Below are positions 1-11,700 of a stretch of 64,000 bases of DNA, in pieces (position 1 is the first letter of the stretch; every line of letters starts with the position of its first letter). The stretch covers positions 24,303,529 through 24,367,528 of the forward strand of contig CM072894.1 of assembly GCA_037013685.1 (NCBI GenBank). Reading direction: 5' to 3'. Both the position numbers and the translations under genes were made by a program. Origin of the DNA: Acridotheres tristis. Lineage: Eukaryota > Chordata > Aves > Passeriformes > Sturnidae. Below the pieces are notes generated by a model. The model had not been told where the DNA came from. It worked only from the letters and a program-made list of their open reading frames with translations, and did no database searches.

Positions 1-532
1 TGGATTTTTCATAGCTAAGAAGCTATAAAAAATCATATTGCTCCAAAAGGTACTCCTGAAGCCATTCACAGCATCTCAAAGCTGTCAGGATTGTATGTTT
101 CAGCAATCTAAAAATTTATCATTCTCATCAGTCTGTTTGATGAAATGAAATCTGTAAGTTGGTTGCTGGATATAAATTACCTGGGAGTCTGAAGAATAAA
201 AGTAGCTCCTGAACAGCTGGAATGAGGGGAAAAAAAATAAAAATTGAGCCACATTACCCCAACTCACTGGATTTTTATATGGAAACCTATTCCCAGGTAA
301 TTGATTTTACATTATTCATTATTTTTTTGAAATTTGAGTGGCAGCTAGAATATTATAAAAAATAATGAAACTCTCCAAAGGCAGTGGAAGTACAAATTCA
401 AGCCCAGTTACAGGTATATGGCTCAAAGAATGCTCTTATCCTTGAAAATGAGCTTCATTTATTTTCAATACACTGAGGAAAAACAACTTCATTTGAAAAC
501 TCAGTGTTTTGTTCATTAGCACTTTGTCTTAC

Positions 533-600
533 CTGTCTTGTTTCAAGCTCCAAAATCCTCCCACTGTTCTGATTATTTGCTTGATAGGGTGTGATTTCAG
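533..600 (-). other. weak candidate exon (68 nt)
   Basis: On the minus strand a T-rich acceptor ending TTTCAG precedes this 68-nt segment and a strong donor, CAG|GTAAGA, follows it. Two of three frames are open. One reads EITPYQANNQNSGRILELET and is polar and protein-like, but I do not recognise it. A 68-nt segment is open in any given frame about a third of the time by chance, so the coding signal is slight. It may equally be a non-coding exon or chance. Confidence 0.12.
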
Positions 601-2839
601 CTGAAATTTAAGAGATCAGGAATAGACAACCAGGTAATTCATTCTTGAGGAGCCACAGAGTTTGGAGTTTGTGAAGTTGAGCAGAGGGAGGAAACTCTAT
701 TAAATCACATCCTTGCAGATGGAAACACCCCAAGCTGGGGTTAGGGGAGTTTGGACAATTGCTGGAATGATTCATTTTGCCTTACAGAGAGGGAAAAGCA
801 TGTCACTTCCCAAAGTTCTGATACTAAACTGAGGCTGTGGTCTGTGTGAACAATGCCATGAGCCATTGCCAGACCATTGCTGCAGAAATAACTATGATGA
901 TGTAAGACTTTATCCCTTCTTCCCTCTTCTCCCATCAGTACATTAGCACTGTTCTGCTCTCAGCTACTGCCCATGCAGCAAAGCTGAGGAAAGAGAAGCA
1001 CAAAGGCTTACATTTCTTGAGGGCTCAATGCCAGGTAGTTTTGTATCGCTTCAATAAAACCTTATCTCTTTTTAAATTGTATGTTTGTTCTCAGAAATTA
1101 CAGAAATATGTTCACTGATACTTTCCAATATGTTTTGCCTGAGGTAGGGACAAATGTTGGGAAAATACAGCCCAAGTGTTTACCTTTAGCAAAATGAGAA
1201 GGGATCAAATTTCCAGTGATCTATCAGGCAAAGCCTGGTATTGGACATTGCTGTCACCCATGAGAACAGGCAAAGTGTTAAAACCCCAAATAATCAGAAG
1301 TCTAAAAATTACATGGGGCTTGCTCCTCTCTGCTTACAAAAGCAGAAACTTTCACAATGCAATTATTGCATTCAAAGTACAATTTTTTTTGTTTTGTCAT
1401 GTAGAATCATTCAGAGGAGGCTTTCAAATGTTTTTACCATTTGACTTTTAAAGTGGTGGTGAAACAGGCTGGCACTGGTTTTAAAATGTTATTGAAACTT
1501 ATTTTTTAGGAATTTTGACCACATTCAAAGAAAGCATTTAAAAAGCTAAGTAATTCTGAAGTCTGTCAGTCACAGGAAGCTTTATGGGAGTAATTATTCC
1601 CTGTACAGCAACACAGACCTTGCGTGGCTGAAGCTCAGAACCCTGACCAGGCAGTGTCACCAAAAGTCCTGGTCACTTGTACCTCTCACACTTCCTATGC
1701 TGACTCTAATACTGATGTGATTACATACTAAACTAGACTGAGGGATTGATTCAACTGAAAACTTAAAAAAAAGAAGGCAAAAAAATTCTTCCTTGACTAT
1801 TTGAATAATTTCAGTTGGAAAAAAGTATTGTTGTCTCCAAAAAAAAAATTTAAGAGGAAAAGCCTTTCCCAGCTCTAGCTGTAGTGATGGATTAGTTTTT
1901 CTACAGGTTTCTCTCTAGGGCTTTTACAGCATTAATTTTCATAGGCAGGAATGTTGCATTAGGACTTTAAATTGCTCAGACCAAAGGCTTTTTGTGTTGT
2001 TGTTTTTTTTACTTCCCTCTTCAAAGACATTACTTTGTTCATGATGAATCCATGGAAACTCAGTCTAGATTTGTTTGTTACCCAGAGGTATAGCTTAACC
2101 CTGCACTACACACTGGGTGATATAAATGATGTTTATATGATTCCAAATGAAGTAGAAATTAATGTCAAGTCTTGTGGACAAATTTTGTCATATAATGAGG
2201 GAACTAGAATAACCAGTGCATCCAGGAATAATATGGGAACGATAGGTGCTTGTCAGACTTGGATATTATTCATTCTCACATCCAAGGCTTATGAGACATA
2301 AGTTTAATCCACACTGAAGTTTTGTGCCTCTTGGGTTTAATTAACCCTAATGTAACTCTGATGACTTCATTAAAGATGGACGAGAGCAGTGTCTGAATCA
2401 TTCACAGGAGCACAAATGTGGTATTTTTAAAAGAGATTTTTTAAAAAAACTCAAATCTGTGGCAAGAATCTCCAAGAGAATAAACTTTTACTGAATTTCC
2501 CAAAAGTATTGAACAATTTCTGCATTTATACCTGTGTTATATTTCAACAAAGACTAGAATTTGTTACAAATTCATATTTGTCTTGCCCAAAGAACTAAAA
2601 TGGTTTGGTGTCTTCAAGAGTAAATCCCAAAAGATGGATTAATTAAGTAGGATCGTTTTTGACTTGTGTTCAAAGGGGCCATTCATTCCTGCAGAAGATT
2701 ATTTAGGTCAGCTCTCAAAGGTACCTTTAAAAAAGGCATTGCTCATACACATCATGTGTTCTTTTACCCACCCCTGTCTCCCAAGGCTGTTTCTCTGTCA
2801 CTTTCCCAACAGAATCACATTGCTCCTGCATTTTCTCAG

Positions 2840-2885
2840 TCCTTGGATGGGTTATTGAGAAGAGTGACTGGAGGGATCTGGAAAA
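2840..2885 (+). other. weak candidate exon (46 nt)
   Basis: A pyrimidine-rich acceptor ending TTTTCTCAG sits directly before 2840 and a full GTAAGTG donor follows 2885. Two of three frames are open (one reads LGWVIEKSDWRDLE). The segment is short and I know no matching protein, so this could be a chance pairing of two good sites. Confidence 0.1.
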
Positions 2886-3339
2886 GTAAGTGAAAGCAGG
2901 GACAGAATCATGACATGAGATGTGAATAAACCTCTTCCAGTGAGATTCAGAGAACTCCCACAGTCAGTTCTGCTCTCACAATGTAAAACCGAGTATGAGA
3001 GGGAAATATCCAGCAGATAATAATAACTTTTTACTCAGAGAGAGTCATCCTGGGCAAATTTTAGTCAAGCACTGGCTAAACTAATCCAGCTTGACACCAA
3101 TAATAAATTGTGCAAATTCCTGTGACCTTCATCGTTCTTATTTTGTATTAAATGTCATCTTGTTAGATCATGCATGAATGAATGGCACAATATGATAGAT
3201 AGCATGAATTATTGTTCACTAATAGATTTTGTTAAAATGTCTCCTCTCTGGGCTGGTCTTTGAGAAATATGTTCAAAATTATTTCTTAGCAGGCCTTCAA
3301 AATCAGAGTTGAGACCTTCATAGGAGGTGAAAAAATGGC

Positions 3340-3459
3340 TTCTGGTTGGTTTTGGTGTGGAGTTTGTTTTTTTGGTTTTTTTTTTTGTTTGGTTTTAGGG
3401 TTTTTTGGGGTAGTTTTTTGTGGGCTTCTTTTACCTTTTTTTTTTTTTTTTTTTTTTTT
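3340..3459. repeat. T/G-rich low-complexity block ending in T24
   Basis: About 95 bases of T-rich sequence broken by short G runs lead into an uninterrupted run of 24 T at 3436-3459. No target-site duplication or recognisable body flanks it, so I do not call it the tail of a minus-strand retrocopy. Similar T/G-rich tracts recur at 16336-16358 and 22531-22579, and a complementary A/C-rich one at 6571-6601. Confidence 0.85.
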
Positions 3460-6400
3460 GTCTGTTTAAGACATGGCTTTTTTCTCTGCTTTTACTACTG
3501 CATGACTGTGGACACTTAGAGTAATGGACACAAATGCACAAGCTGGACTTGGATCTGACTCTGTAGGTCGTGGTCATCACAAACTTTGAGAAAGTAAGAC
3601 ACACTGTTTCTGAAATACGTGAGGAACACCCAGACTGAGCAGGGTGCTGACTGAACTGAGACCAGGTGAAAACAGATTTCTGTTTACAGCCCCTGAAGGC
3701 CACCATTTTCCAGCCAGGCTGTTTTCATGCTCCCTGCAAAGCCCTGCCCCATGGATGATGTAGCCATGGAATTAAAGGGAGTTCAGTAGGCTTTTTGCTT
3801 TCCTCTGGCAAGCCAAGCTGCTCCTCAGAAACCCTTAAGCCTCCATTAAAACAAATGCACTAGAAGAGTGCTTGCCTCTGAAATGACAGAGTTCAGGCTA
3901 TTCAATGACAAAGATATTTGCTTAATAGTTTAGACTAATTAGGATAATACCTAGACTGATCTGATAATTTTCTCTCCAAAATGTTTTTGTCCAGAAACAT
4001 GTCCACCTTGGCATGTAATCAAATTTTTAAGTTAACTTTTCACTCGACATTATTGATAAATATTCTTAATATACTTCCAGAGACTGTCAAATAGTAAAAG
4101 TTTTAATTGCTAGTGGTTTTCTGAAAGAAACAAAAATCCTTCGAAACTATCATCTTTAAGGCTTCAAGACTGTAGATAATTAAATGTGATCCATCTTTAG
4201 CTCAGCTCATTTTTCTGTCCACAGTTCTATATAGATACAGCTAGATGATGTTTAATATGCCAAATCAAATTCCACAAGGCAAAAGACACTGCTCTCTGGC
4301 CCAAATCCCTGCTTTCTAAGATGATGGATTTTGTAACATGATTGTGTGTCTAAGGGTGTGGTTTTAGTCTGAGCCATTTTCTTTCACATACACGTGATAT
4401 CTCTGATATACCTACAGGCCCTCTAAATGGGGGTTAGGAAATTGAGACTGACTACAATGTCAAGTTTTCTTATGCCTTTCTCTGGCACCTGCTTTTCTTG
4501 TCTACCAGCACAGCTTGAAGCCATCTCTAGGCTGCTTTAAATATGTTGGTGTTCAGAACTGATACCTGTAGTTCAGATGGAAAAAAAACCCTAATATTGA
4601 ACTTTTGATTGGAAGGCAGCAACCTCAACTTCCATAACTGAGTAAAATCCTTACTAAATGTTTCTGCATATCTAGAGTGAATTTCTGTCAATGGAGTCAA
4701 AAATCCTTGTGCAATTTTAGCCTTGAATAAGCAGCACATTTTTATTCTAACAACTATATTTCTGTAAAAATCTTTTGATGTGTCATTAAGTAGCAACCCA
4801 TTTTGCACAGGAACTGATGTTTCCCTCTTATTCTGCTGCATAATGGAATTGTCTTGGGCTCTTTCCACTCAACTGCACATTAATTGGGTGTCACAGAGGG
4901 TAGGTGGAAGGCATAAGAATGTTCCATCTGAGTAAACTTCAGAAAATTTGGCTAAGAGCAGAAAACAGCAAAGGGAACATAGTGGTAGGCTCTACAGTGA
5001 CTGCAGCATGTCTAGGATAACAATATAAAATCAGATAAATCTTGGTACATAATGTGTCATCACCCTGGGGAAATGACCATATAATTGGATAGATAGCTTT
5101 TCCCTGCCTCAGTGTTGTTTGTCCTAATCTTTTTCCCCAACTTCTTCAGTCATTCTATTATAGAAATACTGAAAATGATTATTTGAGGAACTTCAAGAAA
5201 GTGTCAAGGTGTTATTTCTGAAGTATATTTCTTCAGTCATGCACCTCTTGCCTGAAACCATGAATATTATCACAAGGACAGTTACATAGAACAGAACAGG
5301 AAATTATAATGTGACAACTGGAAGGGATGGAGTGCTATATTGGTATTTTTTGTGCTAAATTTTACTTATCAGACTCTACACTGAGTACCTTTTCTGTCTG
5401 TGTTTGATAGGTATATAACAGAGTTGTTTGTTTATGGGGTGTTTTTAGTGGTTTTTTTTTTTTAATCTCCAGAAACTTTGTTGTGTTTTGACTTTGATAT
5501 GTTGCCAGTTTGATTTAGGTGCATCCAATGCAAGAGTGAAATCGTGACTAGTAAAAGTTACAAGCTAAATTGTTCTTTTGGGACTATGCCAACCCTAAAT
5601 AAGATCCAAAATCACCTTTGCCTTGAAGGCAATACCCTCTTGCTTAGATTTTTCCTGTGCAGAGCATGAAAACTAAACTTCAGAAGGTGGGTACTCAATT
5701 TAGTTTGCTTTTGGAAGGGATAAGATTTATCAAGACTGTAGCAGGCGTTTTCTAAGAGTGGCTGACCTGAGATTGAGAGTTGACATGCCAGCAAGAACCT
5801 GCAGTGCATTGATTTCCCAAAGATTTCAGAAAATCTGATCCAGAGGTATTTATATGAACAAGGTGTGTGATTTCTTGTGAACCTCCTGCTTCTGAGACTG
5901 GGGTGCTCTCTGATTTTTCACTTTCCAATGTCTCATTCAGTAAGCCCTTCTCCCAAAAGGAGGTATTTGCAAATGGTTACTTTATTCCATCAGATCAATC
6001 TTGTTGAAATCAGTGTGAGTCAAATTCAAACAATGCTTCCAAGGAAGAAGATCTTAAAATCAAATAAGCGTTTACATGACATTGCAGTCTAGCATTAATT
6101 CTTATCATGTAAATAAGCAGGATTTGGGAAAATTAGGCATGTTAATGTATGAAAAATAAACTTCATCTTGGCGTTTTGCAAAATTTAGGAATTAGAAACA
6201 GTCTAACCTAGTCTTAATTGAAACACTGAAGATATAAAGGGTATATAAAGAAACCAAACCACTCCCAGAATTTTACAGTCTTTCGTAATTAAAGGATGTG
6301 AGGTCACATGAAGATAATAATGAATAAATTTCAAGCAAATGAATGAAATATTCCTCACAAAGCACTTGGATTATGCTGGGGGTCAGAATCAAACAGTGGA

Positions 6401-7776
6401 GCTGTATTTTTACAAAACACCAGCTAACTTTATGATTATCCATAAAACATTTAGCTTACCTGCTAGACTGGCTTAGTCTGAGTTCATGAGTCAGGGCATT
6501 AGCTGATTACAAAATGACTGAAAAATATTTTTCTTTTCCCTGTGCAAAGCATGGTATTTCGACACAGTCAAGAAAAACCCCAAAAACCAACCCAACCAAA
6601 ATTGCCTTTATTTTTTAGCAACGCTATGTGGTAAAAACACAGACCAAAAAAGTTATGTGTTGTTAAAAGAATGATGCATGTAACCAGGTGCAATTTGAAT
6701 TGATTTTACATCAAACTGTTTCTCAGAGTATATTGAAGTGACTTGATGTTTTTTATTTGAGCTGATGCCACATACATCTCTTGTCCTGATAATATGATAT
6801 CCACATGTGTGTTGCTCTGGTTTAGCATATGGTTTTAAGATACTACTTGTGCTCGTTTTCCATCTTTTTCCATCCTATTATTTCAGTTTTATTAGGGTGC
6901 ATTTCTTCTGGTTTAATAGATCATCAGCACCATACTCTTTTGGCACATTAATATAGAATGCTTTAAAGTCTTTCCTGTTTTAAGAAACTCTGAAACTTTC
7001 AATTTTTCTGAAACTACTATCCCTTTGAAAACCGGCTTTAAGTTGTCATCTTATCCTCTTGCAATATGTGATCCTACTATGTCTGTAGAATTATGGAACA
7101 TTTTATTCAAAGATACTTTGTGTCATTAAGGCAATACCATAATGCAACTGAAGTTCAGAAATTATATATCAAATCTGGTTTTAAAATATGTGAAGCTGAA
7201 AGAATTGGAAATAGACTATTTCACCTGGAGCACACCACCTGTGATGTCTTCCCAGGTTCACTAAAATCCAGATTGTTTCACTGTCACATGGCTTCTAGGG
7301 CTGGGTCAAAGAAGGTCCCAGAACAGGAATGCCATGTGGAAACTGAATGTCACTAGGGGTGTGGAACAAAAGGCCCAAGCCTTTTACTCGTTGTAAGATA
7401 GCTAAGAATAATTATCAGGATCAGTTTCCAGAAATATTTTAACAGTATAAAAGTCATTACAAACCCCCTCAAAAACCCAACTGATCCCTAAGGTCCTATA
7501 AATAGACTGTGGAATCACTGTTGACTCAGAATAGTTGTCAGCAGGGAAAGCAGTGGCAACTGTGGTGAAACTGCAGTTACCTCGAGGGAAAGGATGCAGT
7601 AATATCTGAGACACCTTCACTGTTGTATGGCTGGAAACACAAAGGGATTGTTTTAAGTGTTAGGACACTTAAACTAAATATTGCTTGGTTCTGACAATGC
7701 TCTGATTTTCAACAACCATCTGTAACAATTCTGGTTGTGGTTATTTCCATCAGGAAACTTACCTTTGGGCTCTTAC
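3460..7776. other. gene-free sequence
   Basis: Unique-looking A/T-rich sequence. The open frames, including a 113-codon one at 4527-4868 on the minus strand, have no recognisable motif and mixed, non-coding-like composition. The donor-like site at 6458 on the minus strand pairs with an acceptor at 6518, but all three frames between them contain stops. Nothing else stands out apart from an A/C-rich tract at 6571-6601. Confidence 0.6.
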
Positions 7777-7893
7777 CTGCTGTCTGTATCCTCCACCTGT
7801 GAAATAAATGCACTCCAGACTGTGTAAATTCCACTGCCAGCTTGGAGAGAGGTGATCTTCCCCATTGCACGGGTGGCTGTGTTTGCTCCTGTG
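7777..7893 (-). other. candidate exon, 117 nt, with tandem donor sites
   Basis: On the minus strand a good acceptor (pyrimidine-rich, ending GCCTACAG) abuts 7893. A strong donor, CAG|GTAAGA, follows 7777, and a second strong donor, AAAG|GTAAGT, lies 14 nt further on and would extend the exon to 7763. The segment is 39 codons long and contains no stop in any of the three frames, which is unusual in this A/T-rich window. It is also visibly richer in G+C than its flanks. One frame includes MGKITSLQAGSGIYTVWSAF; another ends CIYFTGGGYRQQ. I recognise neither as a known protein. It could be a coding exon, a non-coding RNA exon or a chance arrangement. It is the best exon candidate in the window. 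Confidence 0.25.
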
Positions 7894-8712
7894 CTGTAGG
7901 CAATAGAGGATGTTGCAAAGTAGAGAAAGGAAAGCAGTGGGGGAGGGGCAGCTCCTCTGATACATACCCCAAGTAAAATGTTGGCAAGGGTGCAGAGAGC
8001 TGTTTTGTTTCATAGTGGGAATTTTCAACCTCCGGGAATGCTGGGTAAGTAGGAGAAAAGTGACTGAGTTTGAGACTAAGCAGTCTCCTGTTCTGGGGTT
8101 ACCATTTCAACCCTTGAAGGAAAATTTAAAATTGTGAGTTCCTCAGCTAATTCTGCAGTGAGGAGGGAAACTAGGAAAAAAGTATCTTAACAACATGAAA
8201 AGATCCTGATCTTTTTTTTTCTCCAGGCATATTTGTTTGATCATGCTGGAGCTTTGAGGCCAAATAGCCTGCAAATTGCTTTCTCATTTCAGATGTTTCC
8301 ATTGCTGCAAAACAAATACTTTGTTTTGGAGCTTTTAAATGATCCTCCCAAACATTTCTCCTTCTTATCCCATTTCTCTTCCTTGCTTCAGCGTTTTCAC
8401 TGCTGCTGCCATTCATCTGCATTTCTTTCTTCTTTGATATTTATGAGCTCAGCTTCAGCAGCAGAGTTCACAGAAAACATCCCCTCCTTCTCTGTGCAAG
8501 ACAAGCCATGTAAAAATAGTTTACTCAAATGAAGGAAGACAAAAACAAAAAACAACTTCTTGATAAATCAGGCCCTCAGTCCTAATTTCACTCTGATGTG
8601 GAGAGTATTACCTAGTTATCTCCTGGGGGAGGAGGTCCGGAATTAACTTACCTTCCTTCTGAGATGTAGAAAGATATCTCAACCTAATTTAAACTCTTCC
8701 CAGGAGGAACAG
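7894..8712. other. gene-free sequence
   Basis: Short overlapping open frames on both strands have no recognisable domain. The T run followed by CTCCAG at 8211-8226 resembles a splice acceptor, but no convincing donor lies downstream. I see no other feature. Confidence 0.55.
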
Positions 8713-8733
8713 TCCTGTGGGGGTCCCACAGGA
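8713..8733. repeat. perfect 9-bp inverted repeat (hairpin)
   Basis: The arms TCCTGTGGG (8713-8721) and CCCACAGGA (8725-8733) are exact reverse complements around a 3-base spacer. The stem is G/C-rich, unlike the surrounding sequence, so it should fold stably as DNA or RNA. No T run follows and there is no microRNA-length stem. Function unknown. Confidence 0.8.
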
Positions 8734-11700
8734 GGAATAGGACAGACTTCAGCAGTGAAGGATTTCAGTGGCTAAAGGGTTCCAATGCATAAGACCTCCC
8801 TGGTCTCTCATGTTCTTCTAAACAAATTCTTCCATCTCTGTATAACTGTGTCTTTTCTCCCACTCCTATTTCAATAATACACTTTGACAAAAACTTGTGA
8901 AGAGGTTTGGGTGTGAGTATTCCTGCTTTAGGTCTGCCTTGAAGGCAGGTATTAGTTCTGTTTAACTACCATTACTTTCGCTGCCAAGGTGCCTAAGAGA
9001 TACCCTGTGTCCTTATTTGTTTGATATGTGTTTAGAGAATCACTAGATTTTTTTTAAAATTTCTTGTATTCTTTCTTTTTGACTATGGGATAATTTTCCA
9101 ACCCCTAATGAAAACAAACAAAAAATATCCTAGATTTGCATGGGCAGGTATCCATGTTGGAACTAGAATTATGAGAAGGAAAAGAGAGAAGGAAGTTTCA
9201 GAAATTGGAATAGGACAATCTTTTCTAGTTTTGTTGTCATTTGCTGTTGTGTTGTTTAAATTAACATTCACAGTGTACAGACTGAGCTCCCAGAAAACAT
9301 GAGTGTGACAAACATTCCTATCTATAGGTAATATGATCATTTTCTCTGAAACACCCTTCCCCAGCTGGAGGGCTGCAGGCACATGATGCAAAAAGGGAAA
9401 TTGGCAGCATTTTCTGGCAATTTCTTCTGATTTTTTTTTTCTTTCTGGATGTTTGAATTATTTTAAATATTCTGGATAGTTAATTTCTGAGTTTGTATAT
9501 CTGTGTGTGTATGTGTGAATATGAAATCTCAGAACACTTTATTTATGCATAAGATTTTTCTCTTTCTTCCACTGCTAGAATTACTGCATGAAATCCAGAT
9601 GAATGATTCTGTTATATGAGACATCAAAATAAATAGTGTGAACAATCTCTTGCAGCTTTAAACATCTATGAATCAAAATCCATTTGCTCTCTTCATTGTT
9701 ATGTTCCTACATCCCGATTAATGAGATTTCTGAACAACAGTGTGGGAGTAAGAGATTTTAATGGAGTAGATAAAATGAAAAAGTTGAAAGGAAAAAAGCC
9801 TGAGTGGGAACCAAAAGGAACTGTCTCTATCTTTTGGATTGTTAATATGCCTTTTCTCTCTAACTTTTTCAGACATTCTTCTCGAGATCAATTAAGTTTC
9901 ATTTTAAAGTTCACATTTCCTCACATTTTGCTTTTTTTTCTGGTTAACACTTCATATTTTCAGACTTATTAGCTGTGTCCTGTATCCTCCTCTTATTAGT
10001 CATACTGCCATGAAAAGCATAGTTGGGGTTGTTTATCTATAATATATTAACCCTTTCATTTCTCTAAGGGTGTATTGCAAGATTAAAGATGGCAGAAAGG
10101 AGCCTGGACTCTTACCAAGCCACACAGGACGGAACTAGAGGGAAAGCAGCATTTCCGTCAGTCAGCAGGAGGCTGGAAGGGAGGATTGTAGGTGATGCTG
10201 GGAATCACAAATAACTGTGCAGGCTGCTAATGCACAGTCAGCATGGATGGCCCACGCTGTATTTGATGGTAGACAGCGTTCCACCCTTTTCAGTTTAACT
10301 TTATAGTTTGCTTTTGTGTGCAAACATCTTGCAGACACTTTGACTTCTTCCTTAGTCTCCTTCATGTTAGCATGAAGGGCTCCAAGTGCCTGAATGCTTT
10401 ATCAATGTGTGTCTCCTTTATCTATTACTGCTGTGTAAGGGGAGGTCTCACCCTGCTCAAAGCCTCCACCGTAGCTATTACTGTGCTGGAGTTACTGGTC
10501 TGAGCTGAGAGCAGGTGAGGATTTAACTCTGTTAATGTAGCAGCTTTCCTTTCTCTCTTTGGAAATTCCACAAGTTGCATGTATTGAAATAATTGAAGTG
10601 ATTTTGTGTGTTTCAGAGTGTGGTGGGATGGGGAAGCCTGTTGTCTAAGGGAAAGAAGCTCTTTATGACCAAACTGTAGGGCTGGAAGTTCCCTGAGCCC
10701 TTTAATACCTTTCAAATTTATTAGCCAATTTCAATAAGGTGAGGCAGATCTACAAGAGAGTAACTTCCTACAAGTTTTATGACAATCAGCTGCTAGAAAG
10801 ACAAGGGACACCTACAGAGAGAAGGGTACAGGCAGGTCAACTTTTAGTGATTCTTGCCTAATTTCTTCAGTGGGAATGGCCAATGAATGAGTCAAAATGC
10901 AAAAACTAAAGGCAAGCCAGAGCAAATTGGGTTTATTTTTCAGCTAAGGATACAGGGGGGAGATGAAGATAGGGAAGCAGTGAGGTCCAGAGATCTTGAC
11001 AGAATCTTGGGTGTTCTCAGGGGTATTTTACTGACAGGAGTCTGAGGAGGAGTTTGCAGTTGCAGAAGAATTTGCTAATAGGTTAATGGATATAAATAAC
11101 AAAATTTCAGGAAAAAACTCCAGCTTTTCTGTGACCAGTGTAATAAGTTGTATTTCTGGCTAATCATTTATTCTTGTTTATCATTTTCACTTCAAGCCAT
11201 GAGATTCAACTCTTATGGGTAAAGGTGAATCACACTGCTTTCATTTCCAGATTGTTTTTCAGCAGGTGATTAGAGACAGTATAAGGAAACAGTAATAAAA
11301 AATGCAGAAAACTGCAGGCATAGAAGAATCTGGAGGATTAGGTATATAATTCATGTGGATATGTTTTTAGGACAATCATTCATCTTTTTAAGCATTTTCT
11401 GATTTTTGGTGGTTTACAATGGGGCAAGTTTTTAATTAATATTTCTTTCTATGGTATTTTCATTGCAAACTCCCTTAGATTGCAGCTTCTGCATGCTGTG
11501 TTATTAAATTCAGAAACAATGCTGTAAGATGATGCAATCCCCATTTCTAGGACTGAAATAATGAGAGGCAGCTTATGAAGTCCCGTGACATTTCAAATCT
11601 GCTAGAAATGTGCTGAAAATGAAAACAATTGATGCCAAGATTTTTTTCTTTCCCACAATACGTTTTTAAAGATCTGTTATTTCAGATTGTTACAGTATGT

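Larger units (their letters stand above)
1..3339. other. gene-free A/T-rich sequence
   Basis: No open frame here exceeds about 110 codons and none resembles a known protein. Short runs of A or T (for example near 1770 and 1840) are the only low-complexity sequence. Two segments bounded by good splice-like motifs lie inside: 533-600 on the minus strand and 2840-2885 on the plus strand; both are described as findings. I see no repeat family, promoter or RNA gene. The stretch is best read as intronic or intergenic vertebrate DNA. Confidence 0.6.

Noticed and set aside
3436..3459. T24 as the tail of a minus-strand processed pseudogene
   Set aside because: No gene-like body, no AATAAA in the right place and no target-site duplication were seen; the tract continues a T/G-rich low-complexity block.
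6460..6517. Minus-strand pair CAG|GTAAGC donor with an acceptor at 6518
   Set aside because: All three frames contain stops and the acceptor tract is weak.
8652..8658. Seven-base segment between an excellent acceptor and AAG|GTAAGT donor on the minus strand
   Set aside because: Too short to assess. Longer pairings with the same donor are closed in all frames, and splice-like pairs of this kind are common in the window.
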